This document shows positions 28,639-35,736 of a stretch of 64,000 nucleotides of DNA, piece after piece. The DNA is taken from NCBI GenBank assembly GCA_041397825.1, contig JAWKVX010000004.1, forward strand, positions 434,001 to 498,000. Reading direction: 5' to 3'. A program made the position numbers and the translations under genes. The DNA is from JANNSX01 sp041397825. GTDB taxonomy: Bacteria > Pseudomonadota > Alphaproteobacteria > Rhizobiales > Hyphomicrobiaceae. Position 1 is the first letter of the stretch, and the number at the start of each line of letters is the position of its first letter. The notes below the pieces were generated by a model. The model made no database searches. It had not been told where the DNA came from and worked only from the letters and a program-made list of their open reading frames with translations.

Positions 28639-29235
28639 TCAGCTTTCCTCCGCGGCCTCGCGCTCGTCCTCGGCCGCCGTGGTGCCCTCCTCGAAGATGC
28701 CCTCGGCCGCCTGGCCCAGCTGGTCCAGCTCGGGGCCTTCCTCGCGGATGTTCAGCACATCCTCGCCGCGAGCCTGTCGTTCGGCCTCGTCCTCGGAGCG
28801 CGCCACGTTCAGGGTGATCGTGCCGGTGACCTCGGGGTGCAGCACGAGCCTCACCTGGTGCAGGCCGAGCACCTTGATCGGCTTGTCGAGCTGGACCTGC
28901 CGGCGGTCGATGGAATAGCCGCCCGAAGTCACGGCCTGGGCGACGTCACGGGTGGCGACGGACCCGTAGAGCTGACCGGTGTCGCCGGCCTGGCGGATGA
29001 TGACAAAGCTCTGCTTGTCGAGCTTGCCATGCACCGCCTCGGCTTCCTTCTTCAGCTCGAGGTTGCGCGCCTCGAGCTGGGCGCGGTCGACCTCGAACTT
29101 GGCGAGGTTCTCCTTGTTGGCCCGCAGGGCTTTGCCCTGCGGCAGGAGGAAGTTCCGGGCGTAGCCGTCCTTCACTTTGACGACGTCCCCCATCTGGCCG
29201 AGGCGCGGGATCCGCTCCAAGAGCACGACTTGCAT
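28639..29235 (-). CDS. rplI: 50S ribosomal protein L9
   Basis: L9, 198 aa. The N-terminal domain is canonical (VVLLERIPRLGQMGDVVKVK, then GYARNFLLPQGKA), followed by the long helix and the C-terminal domain. The usual protein is about 150 residues; here a very acidic tail of some 45 residues (rich in Glu, ending EREAAEES) is added, which is common in alphaproteobacteria. The ATG at 29235 is the family start. Confidence 0.96.
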   Translation of the reverse strand: MQVVLLERIPRLGQMGDVVKVKDGYARNFLLPQGKALRANKENLAKFEVDRAQLEARNLELKKEAEAVHGKLDKQSFVIIRQAGDTGQLYGSVATRDVAQAVTSGGYSIDRRQVQLDKPIKVLGLHQVRLVLHPEVTGTITLNVARSEDEAERQARGEDVLNIREEGPELDQLGQAAEGIFEEGTTAAEDEREAAEES

Positions 29236-29249
29236 GATAGGTCTCCGAT

Positions 29250-30191
29250 CTAGGTTGGGGTGTTGTTGGACAGGGTGGGGAGCCGCCGGTCGAGGCCGAA
29301 AAGGGGCGCGGCCAGGGCAAAGGTGATGAGGACGAACACGACGTAGTATCCGGCGAGAAGGAGCGCCAGGTAGAGGGCGATCAGGATCAGGGCGCGCAAC
29401 CGGTGGCCGAACGTCAGGCGGTGAACGAGCGCCAGCCCTTCGATGGCGTAGCCGGCGCCATGGGCGGCGGCGAAGGCGGAGGCGAGCAGGGATGCGTAGG
29501 GTGGACCGAAATAGGCGACGAGCAGGCTCGCCATGAAAGTGAGGGTCATCCAGGACGGCAGTCTGAAGGCCCGGAGGGCGACGAGTGCTCCGACGTCCCG
29601 GCGACGGCTCCCAGCGAGGCGTCCGGCGAGCCAGAGATTGCCGAGCATCAACGCGAGCCAGCTCACTGCGGCGATACCCGGCATGATGCGTGTGGTGAGG
29701 TCGAGCACAAGCGCGGTCTGGTCGGCGGGCCAGGCTTGGCCCGTCATGCCACCGAGCTGCTCCCGATAGAACTCGAACACGGTGGCGAGCGTGCTGCGAT
29801 ATGTCTCGACGTCGGCGCCGAGCAGCAGCACGTTGGCCGCACCAAAGGTGCCAGCAAGAAGCACCGCCAGAGCGACGAGGCCCGGCCCAGTTTGGCGCCG
29901 GACCGCGTCTCCTGCGGAGGCCGCCGTGGCGAGCAGCGCCCATGCGGGGAGGCCGAAACCGACGACATGCGTGGCCGCGAGGGCCGGCGGACCCGCGAAC
30001 AGCAGCGCCACGGCCGCGGCGCCAGCCGCGACGCCCGCCGCAACCGGCCCCTGGATCAGCCCGGCCATGAACGCCGGCAATGGCGTCAGAAGGTAGAGGA
30101 GAAAGGCCAGCGGAAGGCCGGTCAGGAGGGCGACGAACAGCAGGGCTGAGAGGGCGCCCGCGGCAAGTCCGTATGTGATCGTCTGGCCCAT
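29250..30191 (-). CDS. DUF2232 family membrane protein
   Basis: Integral membrane protein of 313 aa, with around eight hydrophobic segments and very high Ala/Leu/Gly content. Its position between rpsR and rplI and its topology match the DUF2232 (YybS-like) protein found at this place in many alphaproteobacteria. Function is unknown. The ATG at 30191 gives a start directly before the first membrane segment; a GTG at 30233 is possible. Confidence 0.8.
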   Translation of the reverse strand: MGQTITYGLAAGALSALLFVALLTGLPLAFLLYLLTPLPAFMAGLIQGPVAAGVAAGAAAVALLFAGPPALAATHVVGFGLPAWALLATAASAGDAVRRQTGPGLVALAVLLAGTFGAANVLLLGADVETYRSTLATVFEFYREQLGGMTGQAWPADQTALVLDLTTRIMPGIAAVSWLALMLGNLWLAGRLAGSRRRDVGALVALRAFRLPSWMTLTFMASLLVAYFGPPYASLLASAFAAAHGAGYAIEGLALVHRLTFGHRLRALILIALYLALLLAGYYVVFVLITFALAAPLFGLDRRLPTLSNNTPT

Positions 30192-30323
30192 GGCCGGAGC
30201 TGTCCCGTCTGGAGCCCTCTGACGGCGCGACACCGGATCGGGCTCAGCGGTTAGGGGCGGCCCGTCGGCCGCTCCAACCTATGTGATTGCCGGGGCGTCC
30301 AAGGACGCTACCCGGCCGGCAGG

Positions 30324-30569
30324 CTATTTCAGAACGTAAGGCAGCAGTCCGAGGAACCGGGCCCGCTTGATGGCCTGGGCGAGCTCCCGCTGCTTCTTGG
30401 CCGAAACGGCTGTGATGCGGCTCGGCACGATCTTGCCGCGCTCGGAGACGAAGCGCTGGATGAGGCGCACGTCCTTGTAGTCGATCTTCGGTGCCTTATC
30501 GCCGGAGAAGGGACAGGTCTTGCGGCGGCGCTGGAACGGCCGGCGGGCCGGGCTCGGTGACATGCTCAT
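30324..30569 (-). CDS. rpsR: 30S ribosomal protein S18
   Basis: S18, 81 aa, with the conserved core KTCPFSG, IDYKDVRLIQRFVSERGKI and the C-terminal RELAQAIKRARFLGLLPY. GGAGGAG lies five bases before the ATG at 30569. The start overlaps the rpsF stop by 4 bp, so S6 and S18, which bind each other in the ribosome, are translationally coupled. Confidence 0.97.
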   Translation of the reverse strand: MSMSPSPARRPFQRRRKTCPFSGDKAPKIDYKDVRLIQRFVSERGKIVPSRITAVSAKKQRELAQAIKRARFLGLLPYVLK

Positions 30570-31024
30570 GACTGCTCCTCCTCGCTCGCGCCGCCCTCGA
30601 AGCCTTCACGCCGGCCACGACCGCGCCCGCCTCCACCGCCTCCGCCGCGGAAATCATCGCGCGGGCCACGTGGTCCGCGGCGGTCGCCCCGATCGTCGCG
30701 GTCGGACTTGCGCATCATCGCCGACGGCTCGGTCTCGAGCTTGTCGACCTTGATGGTCAGGTGGCGGATGATGTCGGGCGACAGGCTCATCTGCCGCTGC
30801 ATCTCGGCGACGGCGGCATGGGGGCCGTCGATATTGTACATCATGTAGTGGGCCTTGCGGCTCTTCTTGATCTTGAAGGCCAGCGACTTGAGGCCCCAAT
30901 ACTCGGATTTTGTGACCTTGGCGCCGAGGCCCTCGAGTACGCCTTGGAACTCGGTCGCGAGTTGCTCGGCCTGGCTCGGGGATACGTCCTGGCGAGCCAG
31001 GAAGACATGCTCGTATAGCGGCAT
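30566..31024 (-). CDS. rpsF: 30S ribosomal protein S6
   Basis: S6, 152 aa. The core is canonical (MPLYEHVFLARQDVS, then YWGLKSLAFKIKKSRKAHY, MYNIDGP). After about residue 105 there is a long disordered tail rich in Asp, Arg and Gly, including a Gly run and RGRGRR. Such tails are common in alphaproteobacterial S6. The ATG at 31024 is the first gene of the rpsF-rpsR-DUF2232-rplI run. Confidence 0.96.
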   Translation of the reverse strand: MPLYEHVFLARQDVSPSQAEQLATEFQGVLEGLGAKVTKSEYWGLKSLAFKIKKSRKAHYMMYNIDGPHAAVAEMQRQMSLSPDIIRHLTIKVDKLETEPSAMMRKSDRDDRGDRRGPRGPRDDFRGGGGGGGRGRGRREGFEGGASEEEQS

Positions 31025-31192
31025 GGTGTGCCTTTCTCCATCGATCCTACCCCTCCGGCGCAAAGCCCCCATGGGCCCCGGAAAGGCCCACGAAGAAACC
31101 CAAAGAGCGAAGACACTGGGGGGCGGGTCATAGACCCTCTCTGCCAAGGCAAAGCCCCCGATCAGCCTCCGACCGGAGCGGGTGACGGCCGG

Positions 31193-31220
31193 GTTATACA
31201 GATTTGCACAGGCGGTGCAA
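31193..31220 (-). promoter_or_regulatory. Candidate sigma-70 promoter of the rpsF operon
   Basis: Reading on the minus strand, TTGCAC (31220-31215) and TATAAC (31198-31193) are separated by 16 bp, a good match to -35 and -10 hexamers. Transcription would start near 31186, giving a leader of about 160 nt before rpsF, long enough for the autogenous control known for S6/S18 operons. Confidence 0.5.
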
Positions 31221-31300
31221 GACCAGACCTCCAAAGGCCCGGCTTGTCGAGCCAGGTAGGCCCTGTCCACGGGTGGGCGTGCCGGCGAGGTGCCTCGCGC

Positions 31301-31328
31301 CCCGGGGGACTGTCGCCGATTTGCGACA
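31301..31328. promoter_or_regulatory. Conserved G-box plus dyad, copy 1 (upstream of RTX1)
   Basis: CCCGGGGG is followed after one base by CTGTCGC, and TGTCGC / GCGACA form a perfect 6-bp inverted repeat around CGATTT. The element starts 174 bp before the ATG of the first RTX gene. The same arrangement occurs upstream of the second and third RTX genes, with paired base changes that keep the symmetry in copy 3. Candidate binding site of a shared regulator. Confidence 0.45.
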
Positions 31329-31474
31329 CCGGCACTGAAAGGCTGACTGCGGGGCATTGCCTGTGGAGCGACTCACCGCCACTCCGTACACATAGTTCAC
31401 CGTCAAGGTCGTCGTGCCCAGATGGCCCTTGGCGGAGCTGGGTTGAGCCTGCAGATCTGAATCGAGGGATCGAA

Positions 31475-33172
31475 ATGGCAATTCTGATAGGCAATGCGAA
31501 GAAGAACACGCTGATCGGCACGGCCGCATCCGACACGATCCGAGGACTTGGCGGCAACGACATTCTACAAGGCCTACAGGGCAACGATCTGCTGTACGGA
31601 GGGACGGGCAACGACACGCTGACGGGCGGTGATGGCCATGACAAGATGTGGGGGGACGCGGGTCACGATACCATGCGCGGCGGCAGCGGCAACGATACGA
31701 TGGAGGGCGGAGCTGGCAACGACAAAATGTACGGGGACTCGGGCAAAGACAACCTGAAGGGAGGCAGCGGAGTCGATGTACTGAAGGCCGGCGCTGACAA
31801 CGACAAGCTCGACGGCGGAACAAGCAACGACAAGCTATATGGCGGCGCTGGTAACGACACGCTGATCGGTGGGTCGGGTAACGACCTGCTGGACGGCGGT
31901 GGAGACAACGACAAGCTCGACGGCGGCTCTGGCGATGACACGCTCAAGGGCAATAGCGGGAATGATATCCTCTACCATAGCGCAGGCAGTGACGCCTTCT
32001 ATGGAGGTTCGGGTACGGATACGGTAAGCTATGCCAATGCAACGAGCGGCGTCTCGATCGATCTCGACACGGGCGCGACCTCGGGTGCTGCGTCCGGTGA
32101 TACTTTCTCGAGCATCGAGATCATCATCGGCACCCAGTTCGACGACGCTCTGCACGGCGGAGCAGGCGACGACACGTTGTATGGTGGCCTCGACAACGAC
32201 GATTTGAAGGGCGGCGGCGGCGCGGACACCTTGAACGGCGGCACGGATGACGACGGTCTGGCCGGTGAAGATGGTGATGATGTGCTGACCGGTGGGACCG
32301 GTGTCGACACCTTCATGATCGACCTCGGTACCGACACCATCACCGATCTTGGACGCGGTGGTTCAGACATTTTCATCGTCACCCCCGGTGCAACGCTCAA
32401 TGCCACGCTGGCGGAGAACTACGCGGCGACCGACCAGAGCGTGAGCGCCGGCGCCGTTCTATTCATCCTCGCGGGCCACGACATCGATCTTTCCGCGATC
32501 ACGACGGGTGGCACGTGGGATATCACCAATGCCGGTAACGCAACCGGCGTGACGGTACAGGGCTGCGATTTCCTGGATGTCGTGACGGGCGGCGACGGCT
32601 CGGACTACTTCATCGTCAGTGCGGGGAGTGACACCTACAACGGCGGCGGCGATGGTGCGTTCGGCGACACCCTCGATTTCTCGAATGCTGCCGGCGGGGT
32701 CAATTTCAATCTCGGCGGTTCGAGCACTCAGAGCGTCTTCTCGTTCGGCAGCATCACGTTCTCGGGCATCGAGAACATCGTCGGGACGGTCAACTACGAC
32801 ATCCTGACGGGCGATGCCGGTGCGAACATCATCGTGGGCGGTGAGAACGGGGATCTACTGGTGGGCGGTGGCGGATCGGATATATTCAGCTACGAGAGCA
32901 TCGACGATTCCGCCGTCGGGAATACAGACGTCATTGCTGATTTCGACGACAACGCGGCGGATCGTCTGGATCTGAGCGAGTTCGATCTCGGTTTCTCATT
33001 CATCGGCACGGCAGCCTTCACGGCTTTGGATGCGACCCCGGAGGTTCGCTACTATTTCGACGTCGGCGATACCCGGGTAGAGATCGATGTCGATGGCGAT
33101 GACACGGCCGACATGGAGATCGTCCTCCAGAACGGGAACTTCGCGCTCGATCTGAGCGACTTCATATTGTAG
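31475..33172 (+). CDS. RTX (calcium-binding repeat) protein 1
   Basis: Repeat-in-toxin protein of 565 aa, the longest of three paralogues. It begins with the shared block MAILIGNAKKNTL, then about 14 glycine/aspartate nonapeptides of GGxGxDxLx type, a HSAGSDAFYGGSGTDTVSY spacer, a second repeat block (KGGGGADTLNGGTDDDG), a unique middle region of roughly 200 residues and a C-terminal block ending DMEIVLQNGNFALDLSDFIL. Such repeats bind calcium and fold outside the cell; the C-terminus ending in a short hydrophobic motif fits a type I secretion signal. There is no N-terminal enzyme domain. GAGGGA at 31464-31469 sets the start. Confidence 0.88.
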   Translation: MAILIGNAKKNTLIGTAASDTIRGLGGNDILQGLQGNDLLYGGTGNDTLTGGDGHDKMWGDAGHDTMRGGSGNDTMEGGAGNDKMYGDSGKDNLKGGSGVDVLKAGADNDKLDGGTSNDKLYGGAGNDTLIGGSGNDLLDGGGDNDKLDGGSGDDTLKGNSGNDILYHSAGSDAFYGGSGTDTVSYANATSGVSIDLDTGATSGAASGDTFSSIEIIIGTQFDDALHGGAGDDTLYGGLDNDDLKGGGGADTLNGGTDDDGLAGEDGDDVLTGGTGVDTFMIDLGTDTITDLGRGGSDIFIVTPGATLNATLAENYAATDQSVSAGAVLFILAGHDIDLSAITTGGTWDITNAGNATGVTVQGCDFLDVVTGGDGSDYFIVSAGSDTYNGGGDGAFGDTLDFSNAAGGVNFNLGGSSTQSVFSFGSITFSGIENIVGTVNYDILTGDAGANIIVGGENGDLLVGGGGSDIFSYESIDDSAVGNTDVIADFDDNAADRLDLSEFDLGFSFIGTAAFTALDATPEVRYYFDVGDTRVEIDVDGDDTADMEIVLQNGNFALDLSDFIL

Positions 33173-33176
33173 CGGA

Positions 33177-33196
33177 CCGCTCTGTACAGGGAGCGG
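33177..33196 (+). terminator. Hairpin just after RTX1
   Basis: CCGCTC and GAGCGG form a perfect 6-bp stem with an eight-base loop, starting 4 bp after the RTX1 stop codon. No T-run follows, so it may be a terminator or an mRNA-stabilising hairpin. It suggests RTX1 and the cupin gene are separate transcription units. Confidence 0.35.
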
Positions 33197-33408
33197 GGAC
33201 GCAGGAGGAATGGCCCGACCGGAAGGTAACACCATCGCAAGCTCATCGACGAAGGATGGGTCGGTCGGGCGATCGGCATGCGACCGATACAAGCTGGAGA
33301 CAGGCTCGTGACAATGTTGCCGAGGGCCATTGGGCCATTGACGGGTGCTCGGACGCGACCTTACAAATGATGACCATACGAAACCGGCCCAGGCCGGAGG
33401 AGGCGTTG

Positions 33409-34008
33409 ATGAGTGCTCCCGCCTCGGTGGAGATGGCCCCACCTCCCGCTGCCGGTGAAGGCAAGGCGGCCGATCCGCTTGAAAATTTTCTTCGGCTCTT
33501 TCTCACGAAAGGCAGCCCGATCGGATATGTGCCGCTGCATGGTGCGGTGCGGTATATCGACGGGGTGACGGCGGTGCTCTGGTATCGGAAGGCGCCCTTC
33601 CAGATCCAGATGTTCGTGGTGCCGCCGCACCACATCATCCCGGAGCACACGCATCCCAACGTCGACAGCTACGAGGTCTATGTCGGCGGGCAGATCAAAT
33701 TCTCGCACTCCGGCAAGTTCGTCATCGTCGACGCCGACGTGGAGCAGCCGGTCGAGCAGGGATTGCCGGCGAAGCGAGGCGGCATCATTCGCGTTCGTCC
33801 CAACGACCTGCATGGCGGTGTCTTTGGCCCGTCGGGCGGCGTGTTCTTCTCGGTTCAGCATTGGCTGAATGGCGTCGAACCGCATTGCGTCTCGGCGGAC
33901 TACAACGGTGTGGTCATGGGGCCGGAGCACAAGGCGGGTGTGGTGTTCGGCGAGGCTGAGCTCAAGCCGGAATTGACGGTGCACGACGCGGCGTCGCAAG
34001 AGCCGTGA
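33409..34008 (+). CDS. Cupin-fold protein of unknown function
   Basis: Predicted soluble protein, 199 aa, with a single cupin-like domain. The metal-binding motif reads PEHTHPNVDSYEVYVGG with His80, His82 and Glu89, and further histidines occur in RPNDLHGG and VQHWLNGVEPH. GGAGGAGG at 33396-33403 sets the ATG at 33409; the frame is open further upstream without a good site. No signal peptide. It sits between RTX1 and RTX2 with 236 and 179 bp gaps. Cupins can be oxygenases, isomerases or binding proteins; a role in modifying the RTX proteins is only a hypothesis from position. Confidence 0.75.
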   Translation: MSAPASVEMAPPPAAGEGKAADPLENFLRLFLTKGSPIGYVPLHGAVRYIDGVTAVLWYRKAPFQIQMFVVPPHHIIPEHTHPNVDSYEVYVGGQIKFSHSGKFVIVDADVEQPVEQGLPAKRGGIIRVRPNDLHGGVFGPSGGVFFSVQHWLNGVEPHCVSADYNGVVMGPEHKAGVVFGEAELKPELTVHDAASQEP

Positions 34009-34010
34009 CC

Positions 34011-34038
34011 CCCGGGGGGCTGTGGCGCGAATGTCGCA
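34011..34038. promoter_or_regulatory. Conserved G-box plus dyad, copy 2 (upstream of RTX2)
   Basis: CCCGGGGG, one base, CTGTGGCG and then a less perfect inverted half (TGTCGCAG) reproduce copy 1 at the same length. The element begins 177 bp before the RTX2 ATG, almost the same distance as copy 1 from RTX1. The dyad is imperfect (about five of eight pairs). It begins 2 bp after the cupin stop codon. Confidence 0.4.
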
Positions 34039-34088
34039 GGGACGGATGCCCGTTACTGAATTCGCAGTTTTGATACACGAGCGACCCT

Positions 34089-34116
34089 ATGACAAGTAAT
34101 AGGGCTCGGATATAGT
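34089..34116 (+). promoter_or_regulatory. Candidate promoter of RTX2
   Basis: ATGACA (34089-34094) and TATAGT (34111-34116) are spaced by 16 bp in a locally AT-rich stretch. Transcription would start about 65 bp before the RTX2 ATG. The leader contains a perfect palindrome CCTCGC-GA-GCGAGG at 34146-34159. CATAGT hexamers occur at similar distances downstream of dyad copies 1 and 3. Confidence 0.4.
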
Positions 34117-34187
34117 CGCCAGCTGGGTCCGATCAGGTCCCCCTGCCTCGCGAGCGAGGTGAGAAACAACTGAATAGGAAGCCCCTC

Positions 34188-35231
34188 ATGGCACTGTTCG
34201 TAGGCGATGCAAAGAAGAACAAGCTTGTCGGCGGCGGCGCGGCCGACATCCTCAAGGGTTTGGGCGGCAATGACATTCTGCTCGGCAATGGCGGCGCCGA
34301 CAAAATGTACGGCGGCGACGGCAACGACACGATGGACGGCGGGTCCGGCAACGACAAGATGTATGGCCAGGCCGGCAATGACAAGATGAAGGGTGGCAGC
34401 GGCCAGGACTTCATGGATGGCGGGTCGGGCAACGACCGGATGGATGGCGGGCTCGGCAACGACACGGTCAAAGGCAATTCTGGAGATGACCTGCTAATTC
34501 ACAGTGCCGGCAGTGATACCTATATCGGCGGGAGCGGCACCGACACGATGTCGTTCGCGGCGGCGACGAATGGCGTAACCATTCAATTGGCGAACCAGAC
34601 GCTGAACAACGGTGAGGCGCTCGGGGACACATTCACGAGCATCGAAAAGTTCATCGGAACCCAGTTCAGTGACTTCTTCCAAGGCGCGGGTGCCGGCGAG
34701 TCTTTTAGCGGCGGCATCGACGACGACGTCATGAAGGGCGGCGGCGGTGCGGATGTTCTCAATGGCGGCGCCGACGACGATCTGCTTCGTGGTGAGGACG
34801 GCAATGATACACTGATCGGAGGTACCGGCGAAGACAGCCTCACTGGCGACGTTGGCGTCGACACGATGACCGGAGGGCGCGGCGATGATGTCTTCTGGTA
34901 CCTCATCAACTATGCCGACAATGCTGCAACCGAGTCCGGCGTTGGCTCCGGCCTGCGGGACATCATTACCGATTTCGAACAAGGCGGAGATTTGATAGAC
35001 GTTTCCGCGCTCGATGCGGTTTCAGGCGGTGCAACCGACGACTGGACTTTCATCGGTACAAGCAATTTCACCGGGTCCGGCGTTCAGGGCGACATCCGCT
35101 ACGATATCATCGGTGGCATCACAGTGATCCAGTTCGATCGAGGTGGTGACGGGAATACAACTGTGGATTTTGAGATCGAGTTGACAGGCGCGATCAATCT
35201 CCAGTTGAGCGACTTCGTCGGAGCGGTCTAG
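34188..35231 (+). CDS. RTX (calcium-binding repeat) protein 2
   Basis: Repeat-in-toxin protein of 347 aa. The shared start MALFVGDAKKNKLVG is followed by nonapeptides over about residues 20-104, a HSAGSDTYIGGSGTDTMSF spacer (105-123), a second repeat block (about 175-235, KGGGGADVLNGGADDD) and a C-terminal block with RDIITDFEQGGDLIDVSALD and a final SDFVGAV. Each part lines up with RTX1 and RTX3. The protein is essentially repeats plus a probable type I secretion tail, with no other domain. AATAGGAAG lies before the ATG. Confidence 0.88.
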   Translation: MALFVGDAKKNKLVGGGAADILKGLGGNDILLGNGGADKMYGGDGNDTMDGGSGNDKMYGQAGNDKMKGGSGQDFMDGGSGNDRMDGGLGNDTVKGNSGDDLLIHSAGSDTYIGGSGTDTMSFAAATNGVTIQLANQTLNNGEALGDTFTSIEKFIGTQFSDFFQGAGAGESFSGGIDDDVMKGGGGADVLNGGADDDLLRGEDGNDTLIGGTGEDSLTGDVGVDTMTGGRGDDVFWYLINYADNAATESGVGSGLRDIITDFEQGGDLIDVSALDAVSGGATDDWTFIGTSNFTGSGVQGDIRYDIIGGITVIQFDRGGDGNTTVDFEIELTGAINLQLSDFVGAV

Positions 35232-35626
35232 CTCGCTTCTTGTCGCCACACTCCGTCGCTCGCGAAACTTCGAGCAAGCGCAGAGCCGTGTGTGCTGCCA
35301 GAAGTGGCGTTCGGTTCGATTGGTCGGCGGAGGAGGAGGGGACTTCACCCTCTCCCTCCGTTGGCGCGTTGTGTCCCCGCGCTGTGGCAGATGCAGAGGC
35401 GCTGGCGCACACGAGTTTCGGTATCACGCATTGCGGCCTTCCGATGGGCGAGCGGGACGGCCGGCCTCATGGCTGACTTGGCGTCTCCAGCGGGCCGACA
35501 GGCGGTGAGACGCCGGTCGGGATCTGGGCAATGGGGCCGCCGCCGTCGGTCCAAGAGCCCAAACCAGGCGACGGATTGCCCCACCATTCTCCCCGATTTA
35601 CAGCATTTCGTAAGCTTTAGGCGGCA

Positions 35627-35653
35627 CCCTGGGGCCTGCCGAATTTGCGGCAG
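35627..35653. promoter_or_regulatory. Conserved G-box plus dyad, copy 3 (upstream of RTX3)
   Basis: CCCTGGGG, one base, then CTGCCG and CGGCAG as a perfect 6-bp inverted repeat around AATTTG. Compared with copy 1 the left half has T to C and the right half A to G at the paired position, keeping the symmetry; the copy is two bases shorter in the middle. It begins 110 bp before the RTX3 ATG. Confidence 0.45.
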
Positions 35654-35684
35654 AGAGGATGTGCCACATTTCGCCCGCCACGCC

Positions 35685-35714
35685 TGGTGCGGCCTGACGT
35701 TCGTGGCCGCACCA
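35685..35714 (+). promoter_or_regulatory. Perfect 10-bp hairpin ahead of RTX3 ribosome-binding site
   Basis: TGGTGCGGCC (35685-35694) and GGCCGCACCA (35705-35714) form a perfect 10-bp stem with a ten-base loop, ending 22 bp before the RTX3 ATG and 12 bp before its G-rich ribosome-binding site. It could be an operator on DNA or a leader hairpin on RNA. It overlaps the CATAGT hexamer by two bases. Confidence 0.45.
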
Positions 35715-35736
35715 TAGTAGGCGTTGGGGGTAGGGC

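Larger units (their letters stand above)
31025..31474. other. Divergent intergenic region between rpsF and the first RTX gene
   Basis: 450 bp with no credible gene; the long plus-strand ORF across it is an upstream extension of the RTX frame without coding character. On the minus strand it holds the rpsF promoter and leader, including a hairpin TGGGCC / GGCCCA at 31072-31090 just before rpsF. S6-S18 leader RNAs elsewhere bind their own proteins near rpsF, but I cannot assign that motif here. On the plus strand it holds the conserved dyad box (31301-31328) and a CATAGT hexamer at 31391-31396 ahead of the RTX gene. Confidence 0.6.
35232..35736. other. Intergenic region between RTX2 and RTX3
   Basis: 505 bp without a credible gene; short ORFs here have no recognisable protein features. 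The first 380 bp show nothing I can name. The last 110 bp hold dyad copy 3, a perfect 10-bp hairpin and a CATAGT hexamer (35713-35718), so this is probably the promoter and leader of RTX3. Confidence 0.6.

Noticed and set aside
31028..31474. N-terminal extension of RTX1 by about 149 residues
   Set aside because: The sequence is Pro/Arg-rich noise over the promoter region; GAGGGA and ATG at 31475 match the start shared by all three paralogues.
31475..32000. Repetitive DNA that could be a CRISPR or tandem repeat
   Set aside because: The repetition is the 27-bp codon period of RTX nonapeptides with many substitutions, inside an open coding frame; there are no constant repeats with unique spacers.
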